A DNA stretch of 8,933 bases from Chlorobiota bacterium (GTDB lineage: Bacteria; Bacteroidota; Bacteroidia; Bacteroidales; F082). The stretch's first letter is position 1, and the number at the start of each line of letters is the position of its first letter. The notes under the pieces were generated by a model. The model made no database searches, was not told where the DNA came from, and saw nothing but the letters and a program-made list of their open reading frames with translations. The stretch is taken from NCBI GenBank assembly GCA_030619415.1, contig JAUXBM010000054.1, positions 1-8,933 on the forward strand, written 5' to 3'. The position numbers and the translations under genes were made by a program. Positions 1-6,406 of the stretch are shown here, piece after piece.

Positions 1-3000
1 CTACTCACCTCAACACTACCTATGTAGAGGTTGTTTCCGTAATTCGTATAGTTTTCGAATGCCAATTGGATATTTGATTTGCCGGCCCACTCGCTGAGGT
101 CTATAATGGGGCAGCCGGCACCATATCCTGTACCACACCAATCTGCATTTGTTTCAGGCTCAAAGAACTGAACAGTAGGCTCAGATGTTTCAAAAATTCC
201 TTCGCCATCAGGGCCGTTTGCAAAGATCCTGGTCCAGGTTACACCACAATTATCTGACAGCAAAACAATCAATGAATCTTTCTGGTTATAACGTTGTGCA
301 TAGGCATATTCAAACGACATTAAAACACTTTCAAATCCCTGGAAATTCATGATTGGTGAGATCATTAAGTCGCGGGAGCCAAGGTTCGTATAGTTGAAAT
401 TGTTTATCCAGCTTACCTGTGTCACATCACCGTTTGCGCCGGTTACAGTAGCCAGTTCCCATGTTTTCTTTGCATCAGGATTCTCGACACTCCAGCCCAT
501 TTCAGCGAATGATGTCCCTTCAAAATTTTCTAAAAACGGGAGTTCGTAACCACCGGCAAAAATATAATCCTCTTTTGTTTCACTGCTTGATCCGGCAACA
601 TTGGTAACAGAAAGCGTTACTGAATATGAACCGGCTTCATCAAATTGAACCACTGGATTTTCAGAACTCTCGGATGTACCGTCAAGAAAAATAACATTTT
701 CAGGATCGAAAGCCCATAAATATTCGGTAGGACACCCCTGCGATTCATCAAAAAACTGAACGGATTGTGAAGTGCAGATCAGTGAGTCGCTTGCTGTAAA
801 ATTAACCAGGGGCAGTAAAGCGGCGTCAATCGTAATATACCCGTCAATTGTTTTCGTGTCAGAGCCTGCAGGATTTGAAACTGAAAGTGATACGGCGTAT
901 GTGCCTTCAGAATGATATACAATATCCGTTGGGTTTTGCGCATTTGATGTTGATGGTTCACCTCCTTCAAAAGTCCATTCCCAGCTATGAGGTACGCCAT
1001 ACGAATCGTCGTAAAAATCAATGCCACAGCCAATGGGTGCGATGGTCTCACTGGATGAAAAATCAGCGGCAGGTTCTGAATAAAATGCAGGTGAAGACCA
1101 CAATCCCCGACCATATGTTGAAACCCTTACCAAATCCCCCGAATTATTTTCGCCGTCATAATAGACTTCTATTTCGGTTACATTGGCCGATAATGGAAAA
1201 CCTTCTGAGAAAAGTATCCATTCTGTCATCTCGCTGTCCTTATAATAAATGCCTGCATCCGATCCAACGAACAATCCTTCGCCGGCTCTTTTAAAATACT
1301 CAATCGTATTCATACTGGTATTTGGCAGGTTTAACGTAATCTCATCCCAGGACACCCCTTTGTTCTCCGATCTGAAAACCCGCAAACCTAAAGTGATATA
1401 AACGATATCCGGGTCGGAAGGATGCGTTTCAATATCACTGAGACTGCCGCTGGCAGGCAAATAAGTTGTTAGGTTGGTCCAGGTTGGAGCACCGTCTTTA
1501 ACATTGTCAGTTCGGATAAGAGTGCTTGATGTAGCCGCATAAAAAATGTTTGGATCCGCTTCGCTTTGCTCGATGACACTCAAATTGGTGTTGCCCAAAT
1601 CGGTTATTTTATTCCACTGAACATTGCCGGCCAGCGTATTGTTGGTTACCCAAATGTTTTTCATCCCTACGTACATCGTTTTCGGATCCTCAACATCTAA
1701 AGCTAAAGGGGTCACCCATGCACCCGATTCGGGGATATTGTTGGAAATACTTCCCTGGTTGTAATTGTTGTGGATTCTTGAGATGCCTGCGCCGTTGTAA
1801 TACTCACCATAGGCATAAGTATCATCTTCGTGATCATAAGCACAATCCATTCCGTCGCCACCCATAACCGTCAGGAATCCTTCATCGTCACCAAGGAAAG
1901 TAGCGGTCCCATTATCCTGGTAACCATTCATTACCTTGTCTTTATTTGTCTTCGCCTGGCCTATTTTGTAGATCTGGGATATGGCCAGTCCGCTTGTTAT
2001 TTCATTCCAAGTTTGCCCGCCGTTATCCGTCCAGTAAATACCACCATCGTTTCCGGAATAAAGCCTACCATCAAGTGGGTTGTATTCGAGTACATGGCAA
2101 TCGGCATGAGCAGCAGGAACGGAACAACCACCATACCAGTGCGAATTAATCAGCCAGCTTGCAGCGCTGTTTGTAGATTTCCAGACATTAACACCGCCAG
2201 AATATAAGATATTGGCATTGGTAGGATCAACGGCAACGTCCAGGTCGTACCAACCCTGTCCACCATCTCCGCCGTTACAATTCCAGCTCATAATATTGGG
2301 AGAGGTTGCTTGTTGAATAAATGAGAGTCCGGCATCGATAGAAAGATATGTAGCAGCATAAGCACTTCCCTGAACAGTATGAAAGTAAACAACATCAGGA
2401 TCATCATCACTCACTCCTATCACTCCACGAGAAGCTGAACCAATACCATCGGTAATTATCTCCCAGGTTTCACCTTCGTCAGTTGATCTGTAAAAGTCTC
2501 CACCCGCAGAGGCAAAAACAACATCAGGATCATCCACTTTGAAAATAATTTCTTTAAAATTCCCTGTTCTTGTTCGTGTCCAGTTCTCTCCACCATCGCT
2601 TGTTTTAAAAATCCCTCCTGATGTAGCAGCAAGCAATGTATTGTGCTTACTTGGGTGAATGATCAACCTGCCCACGGTTGTATTTCCCATACCGCTGGTA
2701 ACGAAGTCAAATGAGACACCGGCATCATAACTTTTCATGACACCCATGCCCTGTGCATCGCCGGCATCACGGTCGCCTGTACCAATATACACGATATCAG
2801 TATTGGTATAATCGATGGCGATGGATGAGACGCCAAGGGTTGGAAGGTTATCTGTAAAACTCACCCAGTTTTCGCCGCCGTCAGCGGTGAACCAAAGTCC
2901 CCCGGCCGGAGCTCCGATATAAATAATTTCAGGATCGGTTGGGTGAAATTCAATGTCGTTGATACGGCCATTTCCGTTTGGTTGCCCGGTGCCTGTATTG

Positions 3001-3389
3001 CCTGGCTTTTCAATCGGGCCAAGGTTTGTCCAGTCGCCTTCAAAATAATTCTCCCTGCTGGATTTTGCTTTATTAATAAAATCAAAATAGGCATTGAATG
3101 TTTCATTCGCCGGCCTGCGTGTTCCGTCAGGGTTTACCCGGCTGCTCCAATAATATTCCCACCTTTTAAATGGTTTGTAACCGGAACCTTTTGTAATCTC
3201 CCGGTTTTCCCAATATATCTCAAAGGCTTCAACTGTTTCATGGAAGTTTGCCTCCGGATCCTGCATCATATCTATCCAATAAGGATGACTGGCAAAATCT
3301 TTTTCGTTGTTTAAATTATTCGATGATTGTGCTACAGCACCTATAGAAATAGCTGCCGCGAAAGCAGCCACCAACATAAACTTTTTCAT
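1..3389 (-). CDS. Large secreted Asp-box beta-propeller / PKD-domain protein, 3' end missing
   Basis: The frame stays open from ATG 3389 to the left edge (1129 codons, no stop), so the C-terminus is missing. Residues 1-20 form a signal peptide (MKKFMLVAAF start, cleavage likely after AVA before Q21). Residues 35-90 resemble the N-terminal module of many Bacteroidota exoproteins (HPYWIDMMQDP, then KPFKRWEYYW at 72-81). Residues 143-768 look like a BNR/sortilin-type beta-propeller: about ten strands of the type HPxDPxIVYxG, and Asp-boxes S/T-x-D-x-G-x-x-W or close variants ending at W175, W270, W309, W461 and W681. HADCH (428-432), GYQDNGT (489-495) and GGDGMD (510-515) are family-like motifs. 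GRGLW (760-764) closes the propeller. Two PKD domains follow (about 774-855 and 862-945), then a jelly-roll/MAM-like adhesin region from 948 (LPFLENFEG) to NNLYIGSVEV at the edge. A type IX sorting domain probably follows outside the window (inference). Role unknown: adhesion, glycan binding or hydrolysis are possible, and I see no proven catalytic site. A 138-base gap separates it from ctaB. Confidence 0.9.
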   Translation of the reverse strand, partial: MKKFMLVAAFAAAISIGAVAQSSNNLNNEKDFASHPYWIDMMQDPEANFHETVEAFEIYWENREITKGSGYKPFKRWEYYWSSRVNPDGTRRPANETFNAYFDFINKAKSSRENYFEGDWTNLGPIEKPGNTGTGQPNGNGRINDIEFHPTDPEIIYIGAPAGGLWFTADGGENWVSFTDNLPTLGVSSIAIDYTNTDIVYIGTGDRDAGDAQGMGVMKSYDAGVSFDFVTSGMGNTTVGRLIIHPSKHNTLLAATSGGIFKTSDGGENWTRTRTGNFKEIIFKVDDPDVVFASAGGDFYRSTDEGETWEIITDGIGSASRGVIGVSDDDPDVVYFHTVQGSAYAATYLSIDAGLSFIQQATSPNIMSWNCNGGDGGQGWYDLDVAVDPTNANILYSGGVNVWKSTNSAASWLINSHWYGGCSVPAAHADCHVLEYNPLDGRLYSGNDGGIYWTDNGGQTWNEITSGLAISQIYKIGQAKTNKDKVMNGYQDNGTATFLGDDEGFLTVMGGDGMDCAYDHEDDTYAYGEYYNGAGISRIHNNYNQGSISNNIPESGAWVTPLALDVEDPKTMYVGMKNIWVTNNTLAGNVQWNKITDLGNTNLSVIEQSEADPNIFYAATSSTLIRTDNVKDGAPTWTNLTTYLPASGSLSDIETHPSDPDIVYITLGLRVFRSENKGVSWDEITLNLPNTSMNTIEYFKRAGEGLFVGSDAGIYYKDSEMTEWILFSEGFPLSANVTEIEVYYDGENNSGDLVRVSTYGRGLWSSPAFYSEPAADFSSSETIAPIGCGIDFYDDSYGVPHSWEWTFEGGEPSTSNAQNPTDIVYHSEGTYAVSLSVSNPAGSDTKTIDGYITIDAALLPLVNFTASDSLICTSQSVQFFDESQGCPTEYLWAFDPENVIFLDGTSESSENPVVQFDEAGSYSVTLSVTNVAGSSSETKEDYIFAGGYELPFLENFEGTSFAEMGWSVENPDAKKTWELATVTGANGDVTQVSWINNFNYTNLGSRDLMISPIMNFQGFESVLMSFEYAYAQRYNQKDSLIVLLSDNCGVTWTRIFANGPDGEGIFETSEPTVQFFEPETNADWCGTGYGAGCPIIDLSEWAGKSNIQLAFENYTNYGNNLYIGSVEVS

Positions 3390-3418
3390 ATTCACTCTGG
3401 CTTGTTTTAAAAGTGGGG

Positions 3419-3426
3419 CAAAGGTA
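3419..3426 (-). promoter_or_regulatory. Bacteroidota-type -7 promoter box for the secreted propeller gene
   Basis: On the minus strand this reads TACCTTTG, an exact fit to the TAnnTTTG -7 element used by the Bacteroidota primary sigma factor. It lies about 30 bases upstream of ATG 3389, implying a short untranslated leader. A clear -33 TTTG at normal spacing is not visible; the nearest TTG is about 25 bases upstream, longer than usual. There is no good Shine-Dalgarno before the ATG, which is normal in this phylum. The start is supported because the signal peptide begins exactly there. Confidence 0.5.
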
Positions 3427-3461
3427 GTTATAAAATACATATTCCGTATGACAAGTATCAG

Positions 3462-3497
3462 TGCATTTTTGTTGTCAGTGGAAATGTTAAAAATGCA
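3462..3497. repeat. AT-rich inverted repeat between ctaB and the secreted gene
   Basis: TGCATTTTT (3462-3470) and AAAAATGCA (3489-3497) are perfect 9-base inverted arms around an 18-base loop. It sits 30 bases past the ctaB stop codon and upstream of the -7 box of the next gene. It is too AT-rich and long-looped to be a textbook terminator, and no T-tract follows the stem directly. It could be a weak terminator for the oxidase operon, an operator, or chance in AT-rich sequence. Confidence 0.3.
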
Positions 3498-3527
3498 AAA
3501 TAAAAATGAATAAAAGCAGGTTGAATT

Positions 3528-4391
3528 TTATTTCAACAATGGATCAATACTCATGACCAGGATCATAATGAGGACAAAATAATTGATGCGCATGAAATAA
3601 TAGAAAGGATTAAGCTCTTCAACGGTGGAACGAAGCAGCTTTGAGAAAACCACTATGAGCCAGATCGCAGCGACCAATACGCTTATTTTGAAAAACAGGG
3701 TGGAAATCAATCCTGATGTAATAATCATCAGCGCAGTAACTGCGGTGGCAGCCGTCCACATGAAGGTGGCCCTTTTAATCTGTTCCTTACTGATCATTGC
3801 TGTGATTGATGGATAGCCGGCAGCTTCATACTCTTTTCCATATTTAAGCATGAGAAGCCAAAAATGGGGAACCTGCCAGATAAAAAAGAAGAAGGCGAGT
3901 ATCATTAAATTGGGATCAGACAAAGCGCCTCCGGCTGCAACCCAACCAACCATCGGTGGAAGTGCTCCGATTACACTTCCGGGTATTACCGCAAAAGCAG
4001 TTTTACGTTTAAGTGGCGTGTAAATGAAGTTGTACCAGATCATCGCAAGCAAACCCAGTTGCGCGGCCAGAAAATTACTGCCGATATAAATGAGATAGGT
4101 GCCAAGTAGAATTTCCGAAAAGGAAATGACAAGCACCGCCATAGGACTGATCTTACCGGAAGGAATTGGTCGGTTTTTTGTCCGCTCCATCAAACCATCC
4201 TTATCCTTGTCCTGGTAATGGTTGAGCGCAGCAGAACCACAGGCAAGTATGAAAATGCCAATGGTGGGTAATACAATACCGGAATCGAAAGAGTGACCGG
4301 CCAATAAATAGCCAACCATCGTAGTAAACATCACGAAAATTGTGATTTTCACTTTATTGATTTCAAGCAGTAATTTAATATTATCCATCAT
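3528..4391 (-). CDS. ctaB: Protoheme IX farnesyltransferase (heme O synthase)
   Basis: This is an integral membrane prenyltransferase of the UbiA superfamily (CtaB/CyoE/COX10). It transfers a farnesyl group from farnesyl diphosphate to the vinyl group of heme b, giving heme O, the precursor of the heme A needed by the oxidase encoded upstream. The 287 residues match the usual family length. The first Asp-rich motif is at 57-75 (NHYQDKDKDGLMERTKNRP), binding Mg-diphosphate. The second conserved loop is WQVPHFWLLMLKYGKEYEAAGYPS (172-195, W172 to S195), and YNFIYTPLKRKT (120-131) is also family-typical. Hydrophobic segments fit about eight or nine membrane helices. Two ATG codons are adjacent (4391 and 4388), so the true start may be the second, with the G-run 3 or 6 bases upstream. 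It is last in the oxidase operon, 39 bases after ctaC. CtaA, the next enzyme in the pathway, is not in the window. Confidence 0.95.
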   Translation of the reverse strand: MMDNIKLLLEINKVKITIFVMFTTMVGYLLAGHSFDSGIVLPTIGIFILACGSAALNHYQDKDKDGLMERTKNRPIPSGKISPMAVLVISFSEILLGTYLIYIGSNFLAAQLGLLAMIWYNFIYTPLKRKTAFAVIPGSVIGALPPMVGWVAAGGALSDPNLMILAFFFFIWQVPHFWLLMLKYGKEYEAAGYPSITAMISKEQIKRATFMWTAATAVTALMIITSGLISTLFFKISVLVAAIWLIVVFSKLLRSTVEELNPFYYFMRINYFVLIMILVMSIDPLLK

Positions 4392-4394
4392 ATA

Positions 4395-4419
4395 CCCCCC
4401 TGGCCCCTCCCAGGAGGGG
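4395..4419. repeat. GC-rich palindrome with SD-like G-run before ctaB
   Basis: The ctaC-ctaB spacer holds a perfect inverted repeat, CCCCTCC (4404-4410) and GGAGGGG (4413-4419), with almost no loop. In the ctaB mRNA sense it is followed by CCAGGGGGG, which ends 3 bases before the first ATG. A second hairpin, CCTGG (4399-4403) with CCAGG (4410-4414), overlaps the first, so the two exclude each other. The composition contrasts sharply with the AT-rich spacers elsewhere in the operon. It resembles GC-rich palindromes I associate with spacers in Bacteroidota genomes, but repetition in this genome cannot be tested here. It may act as a REP-like element, an mRNA processing or stability hairpin, or a control on ctaB translation. 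Confidence 0.6.
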
Positions 4420-4430
4420 AACTTGTTGTG

Positions 4431-5336
4431 TTATTTTATTGTTTCGAGGTAATCAACTACCTGATTCATTCCTTCAGCCGAAATAATTTGTTCGTAGGAA
4501 ATCATTAAACCTTGCTGATAACCTTTTACTATTGCAGCATTTGGATTCTTCATCGATTCGATGATATACGCACGGTCAACCGTGATTTCCGTTTCTTCGC
4601 CATTGATAACTACAGTTTCTGAAGTACCCATTACGCCTTTAAAGCTTGGCCCTACCAAACGTGATCCATCCCGTGTATGGCAGGATAGGCAAGCATTCCT
4701 TTGCAGAATTGTTAAACCCGGATGCTGGTTACTCAAATCTGGCTCAGTAAGCAGCCATTTATCAAAATCGCTTCTGTCCATCACCGTAATGGTTGTGAGC
4801 ATATATGCATGAAGCTGGCCACAATACTCGGCACAAAGAATATCATAGGTGCCTTTTTTCTGGGCAGTAAACCACATCATATTTCCTGCGTCGCGAACGA
4901 CGTCTTGTTTTATACGGAAGGCAGGGATATAGAGTGAATGATTCACATCTTTCGAGATGAGGTTAAGCTTTACCGGTTCGTCTATCGGTACAACCAGTGA
5001 GTCGGTAATTTTTCCGTCCGGATACTCAAAAGACCACTTCCACATCTGTCCGATAGCATTTATTTCAATGGCATCTTCGGGCGCGGTCAGCATCGGTTTG
5101 TATCCAGTCCATCCATACCAAAACATCATGATTACCAATAAAGTAGGAATAACTGTCCAAACAACTTCGAGTGTATTGTTGTGCGAAATATTGGTAGCCA
5201 CAGGATTGTTTTTTTTGCTGTACCTAAAAAGAAAATAGACCATAACAACAGTAATACCGATAAGGAATACAAGAGAAATTCCCATGATCATGTAAAGCGA
5301 AAAATCTACTCCTTCAACAAAATTTGAGGCGTTCAT
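4431..5336 (-). CDS. ctaC: Cytochrome c oxidase subunit II with fused cytochrome c domain (caa3 type)
   Basis: This is the electron-entry subunit of the oxidase, 301 residues. Two membrane helices (about 14-37 and 58-78) anchor a periplasmic cupredoxin domain (about 90-190). The binuclear CuA site is complete: H133, C168, E170, C172, H176 and M179 in the CAEYCGQLHAYM motif. The aromatic stretch QMWKWSFEYPDG (97-108) is the usual electron-entry patch. A fused class I cytochrome c domain occupies about 203-301, with CLSCH at 216-220 for covalent heme c and M278 as the likely sixth ligand in GYQQGLM. The fusion defines a caa3 oxidase: electrons pass heme c, then CuA, heme a and the heme a3-CuB centre. 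No cleavable signal peptide is obvious. It starts 10 bases after the ctaF stop without a Shine-Dalgarno. Its place near the end of the cluster, after ctaF, is unusual because subunit II genes usually precede subunit I. Confidence 0.97.
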   Translation of the reverse strand: MNASNFVEGVDFSLYMIMGISLVFLIGITVVMVYFLFRYSKKNNPVATNISHNNTLEVVWTVIPTLLVIMMFWYGWTGYKPMLTAPEDAIEINAIGQMWKWSFEYPDGKITDSLVVPIDEPVKLNLISKDVNHSLYIPAFRIKQDVVRDAGNMMWFTAQKKGTYDILCAEYCGQLHAYMLTTITVMDRSDFDKWLLTEPDLSNQHPGLTILQRNACLSCHTRDGSRLVGPSFKGVMGTSETVVINGEETEITVDRAYIIESMKNPNAAIVKGYQQGLMISYEQIISAEGMNQVVDYLETIK

Positions 5337-5346
5337 AAAGTGTGTT

Positions 5347-5664
5347 TTATCTTGTTATATAATCAATGATAACCATTGTGAGGAAGAAGACAAAAAGTGC
5401 CATAACCACTATGATCCAGGCCCTGTAAATCTTCGGTTCATATTTTAAATGCATAAAATATAAGGCTACTGCCAGCGCTTTTACTGTTGCAATCAGCATG
5501 GCGGTTGCTACTGTTAATGAGCCGAGGTCAGCGCCAAAAACAGATATGAATACGGTCATCAGTGTAAGCACGCACAGGGCTATCCATGTTCCGAAATGTT
5601 CAGCATAGCTGCTTATGTGTTCGTGTTCAGCAGTTTGCCCTGCGTTTTTTTCTTTGTTATCCAT
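5347..5664 (-). CDS. ctaF: Cytochrome c oxidase subunit IV (CtaF-like)
   Basis: This small membrane protein of 105 residues is a bacterial prokaryotic-type subunit IV (COX4_pro/CtaF family). It has a short polar, His/Glu-rich N-terminus (residues 1-22) and three hydrophobic helices at about 25-44, 48-70 and 80-102. The signature ALYFMHLKYEP (about 67-77) at the end of the second helix is typical of the family. The subunit has no cofactor; in related oxidases it stabilises the complex around subunits I and III. It starts 4 bases after the ctaE stop and ends 10 bases before ctaC, so the three genes are surely cotranscribed and perhaps translationally coupled. The sequence is intact. Confidence 0.92.
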   Translation of the reverse strand: MDNKEKNAGQTAEHEHISSYAEHFGTWIALCVLTLMTVFISVFGADLGSLTVATAMLIATVKALAVALYFMHLKYEPKIYRAWIIVVMALFVFFLTMVIIDYITR

Positions 5665-5668
5665 GAGA

Positions 5669-6289
5669 TTAATGAATTAAGTAGAACAAGGGGAACAGGT
5701 AAATCCAGATAAGGTCAACAAGGTGCCAATAAAGTCCTGAGTTTTCCAGGAGGGAAATGCGGTTCTTATTCACACGACCTGATTTAATGCGCTTAATGAC
5801 AACAGCAATAAATATTCCACCAACAATTACGTGGAGACCATGCAAGCCTGTCATGAAAAAGTAGAGGTAAAAGTAAAGCCGTTCACCATGAGGGAGTTCG
5901 TTGTAGTGATCCATGCCTGGGAAATACCCGTGATCGAATTTAGCACCCCATTCAAAATACTTGATCACCAAAAAAACCAGGGCTGCAAAAATGGTGGCCC
6001 AGGCAAGGTTGATGGCTAACTTATTATTGCCTTTCTGCAAGGCTGTTATCGACATGGCGATTGTCATACTACTTGTCAGCAATACAAGCGTATTGATGGT
6101 TCCCATCCAGACATTTAGCTCGAACGAGGCCAATAGAAATGCATCCTGGTTGGCATACCTGTACAGCATGTAAACAAGGAACAAGCCTCCAAACAAAAGC
6201 AGTTCAGTATAGAGGAATAACCACATGCCCATCTTTGACGACTTGGCATCGAAATTATGTCCTGAATTTGGTAGTACAAAGTGGTCCAT
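5669..6289 (-). CDS. ctaE: Cytochrome c oxidase subunit III
   Basis: This is the core non-cofactor subunit that stabilises the heme-copper oxidase. Its 206 residues match the short, five-helix bacterial form (CtaE/CyoC size), not the seven-helix mitochondrial form. Family motifs are clear: KMGMWLFLYTELLLFGGLF (19-37) with the conserved Glu29 in the first helix, IKYFEWGAKFDHGYFPG (109-125), FFMTGLHGLHVIVGG (144-158) and YWHLVDLIWIYLFPLFYL (187-204). The ATG at 6289 is the only sensible start, since MDHFVLPNSG leads straight into the family. The upstream 8 bases separate it from a heptanucleotide repeat array, and no Shine-Dalgarno is visible. It lies 117 bases after ctaD, the widest gap in the operon. 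Its stop is 4 bases from the ctaF start. Confidence 0.95.
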   Translation of the reverse strand: MDHFVLPNSGHNFDAKSSKMGMWLFLYTELLLFGGLFLVYMLYRYANQDAFLLASFELNVWMGTINTLVLLTSSMTIAMSITALQKGNNKLAINLAWATIFAALVFLVIKYFEWGAKFDHGYFPGMDHYNELPHGERLYFYLYFFMTGLHGLHVIVGGIFIAVVIKRIKSGRVNKNRISLLENSGLYWHLVDLIWIYLFPLFYLIH

Positions 6290-6297
6290 ATTGTTGT

Positions 6298-6395
6298 GTT
6301 TGAAGTCTAAAGTTTAATGTTTGAAGTCTAATGTTTGAAGTCTAATGTTTGAAGTCTAATGTCTAAAGTCTTAGGTCTTCTGTCTAAGGTCTAAA
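6298..6395. repeat. Heptanucleotide tandem repeat array, 14 units, in the ctaD-ctaE spacer
   Basis: On the + strand 14 seven-base units run in perfect phase from 6298, every one starting with GT. The order is GTTTGAA, GTCTAAA, GTTTAAT, GTTTGAA, GTCTAAT, GTTTGAA, GTCTAAT, GTTTGAA, GTCTAAT, GTCTAAA, GTCTTAG, GTCTTCT, GTCTAAG, GTCTAAA. The middle alternates GTTTGAA/GTCTAAT, giving an exact 14-base period for three copies (6318-6359). Units decay toward the ctaD end. The array fills most of the 117-base spacer and ends 8 bases before the ctaE ATG. It is not coding in any frame I would trust. It resembles short tandemly repeated repetitive (STRR-type) heptamers known from other bacteria. Confidence 0.9.
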
Positions 6396-6406
6396 TCTCA
6401 TATTAA

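Noticed and set aside
848..1294. Open frame on the + strand, 148 codons
   Set aside because: It lies opposite the continuous large minus-strand gene, has no recognisable domain, and its composition (many His, Arg, Gln) is typical of an antisense shadow.
1..3389. Suspected frameshift or broken gene, because no long complete frame covers this region
   Set aside because: Codon-by-codon reading from ATG 3389 stays open to the edge with domains in order. The only reason no complete frame exists is the missing stop outside the window.
1830..3513. Several + strand open frames (1830-2207, 2943-3314, 3307-3513) and minus frames 779-1114 and 2861-3106
   Set aside because: All overlap the intact propeller/PKD frame in other frames or on the other strand. 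None shows a family motif.
5355..5362. TTATATAA palindrome
   Set aside because: It falls inside the end of ctaF coding sequence and is too short and AT-rich to mean anything.
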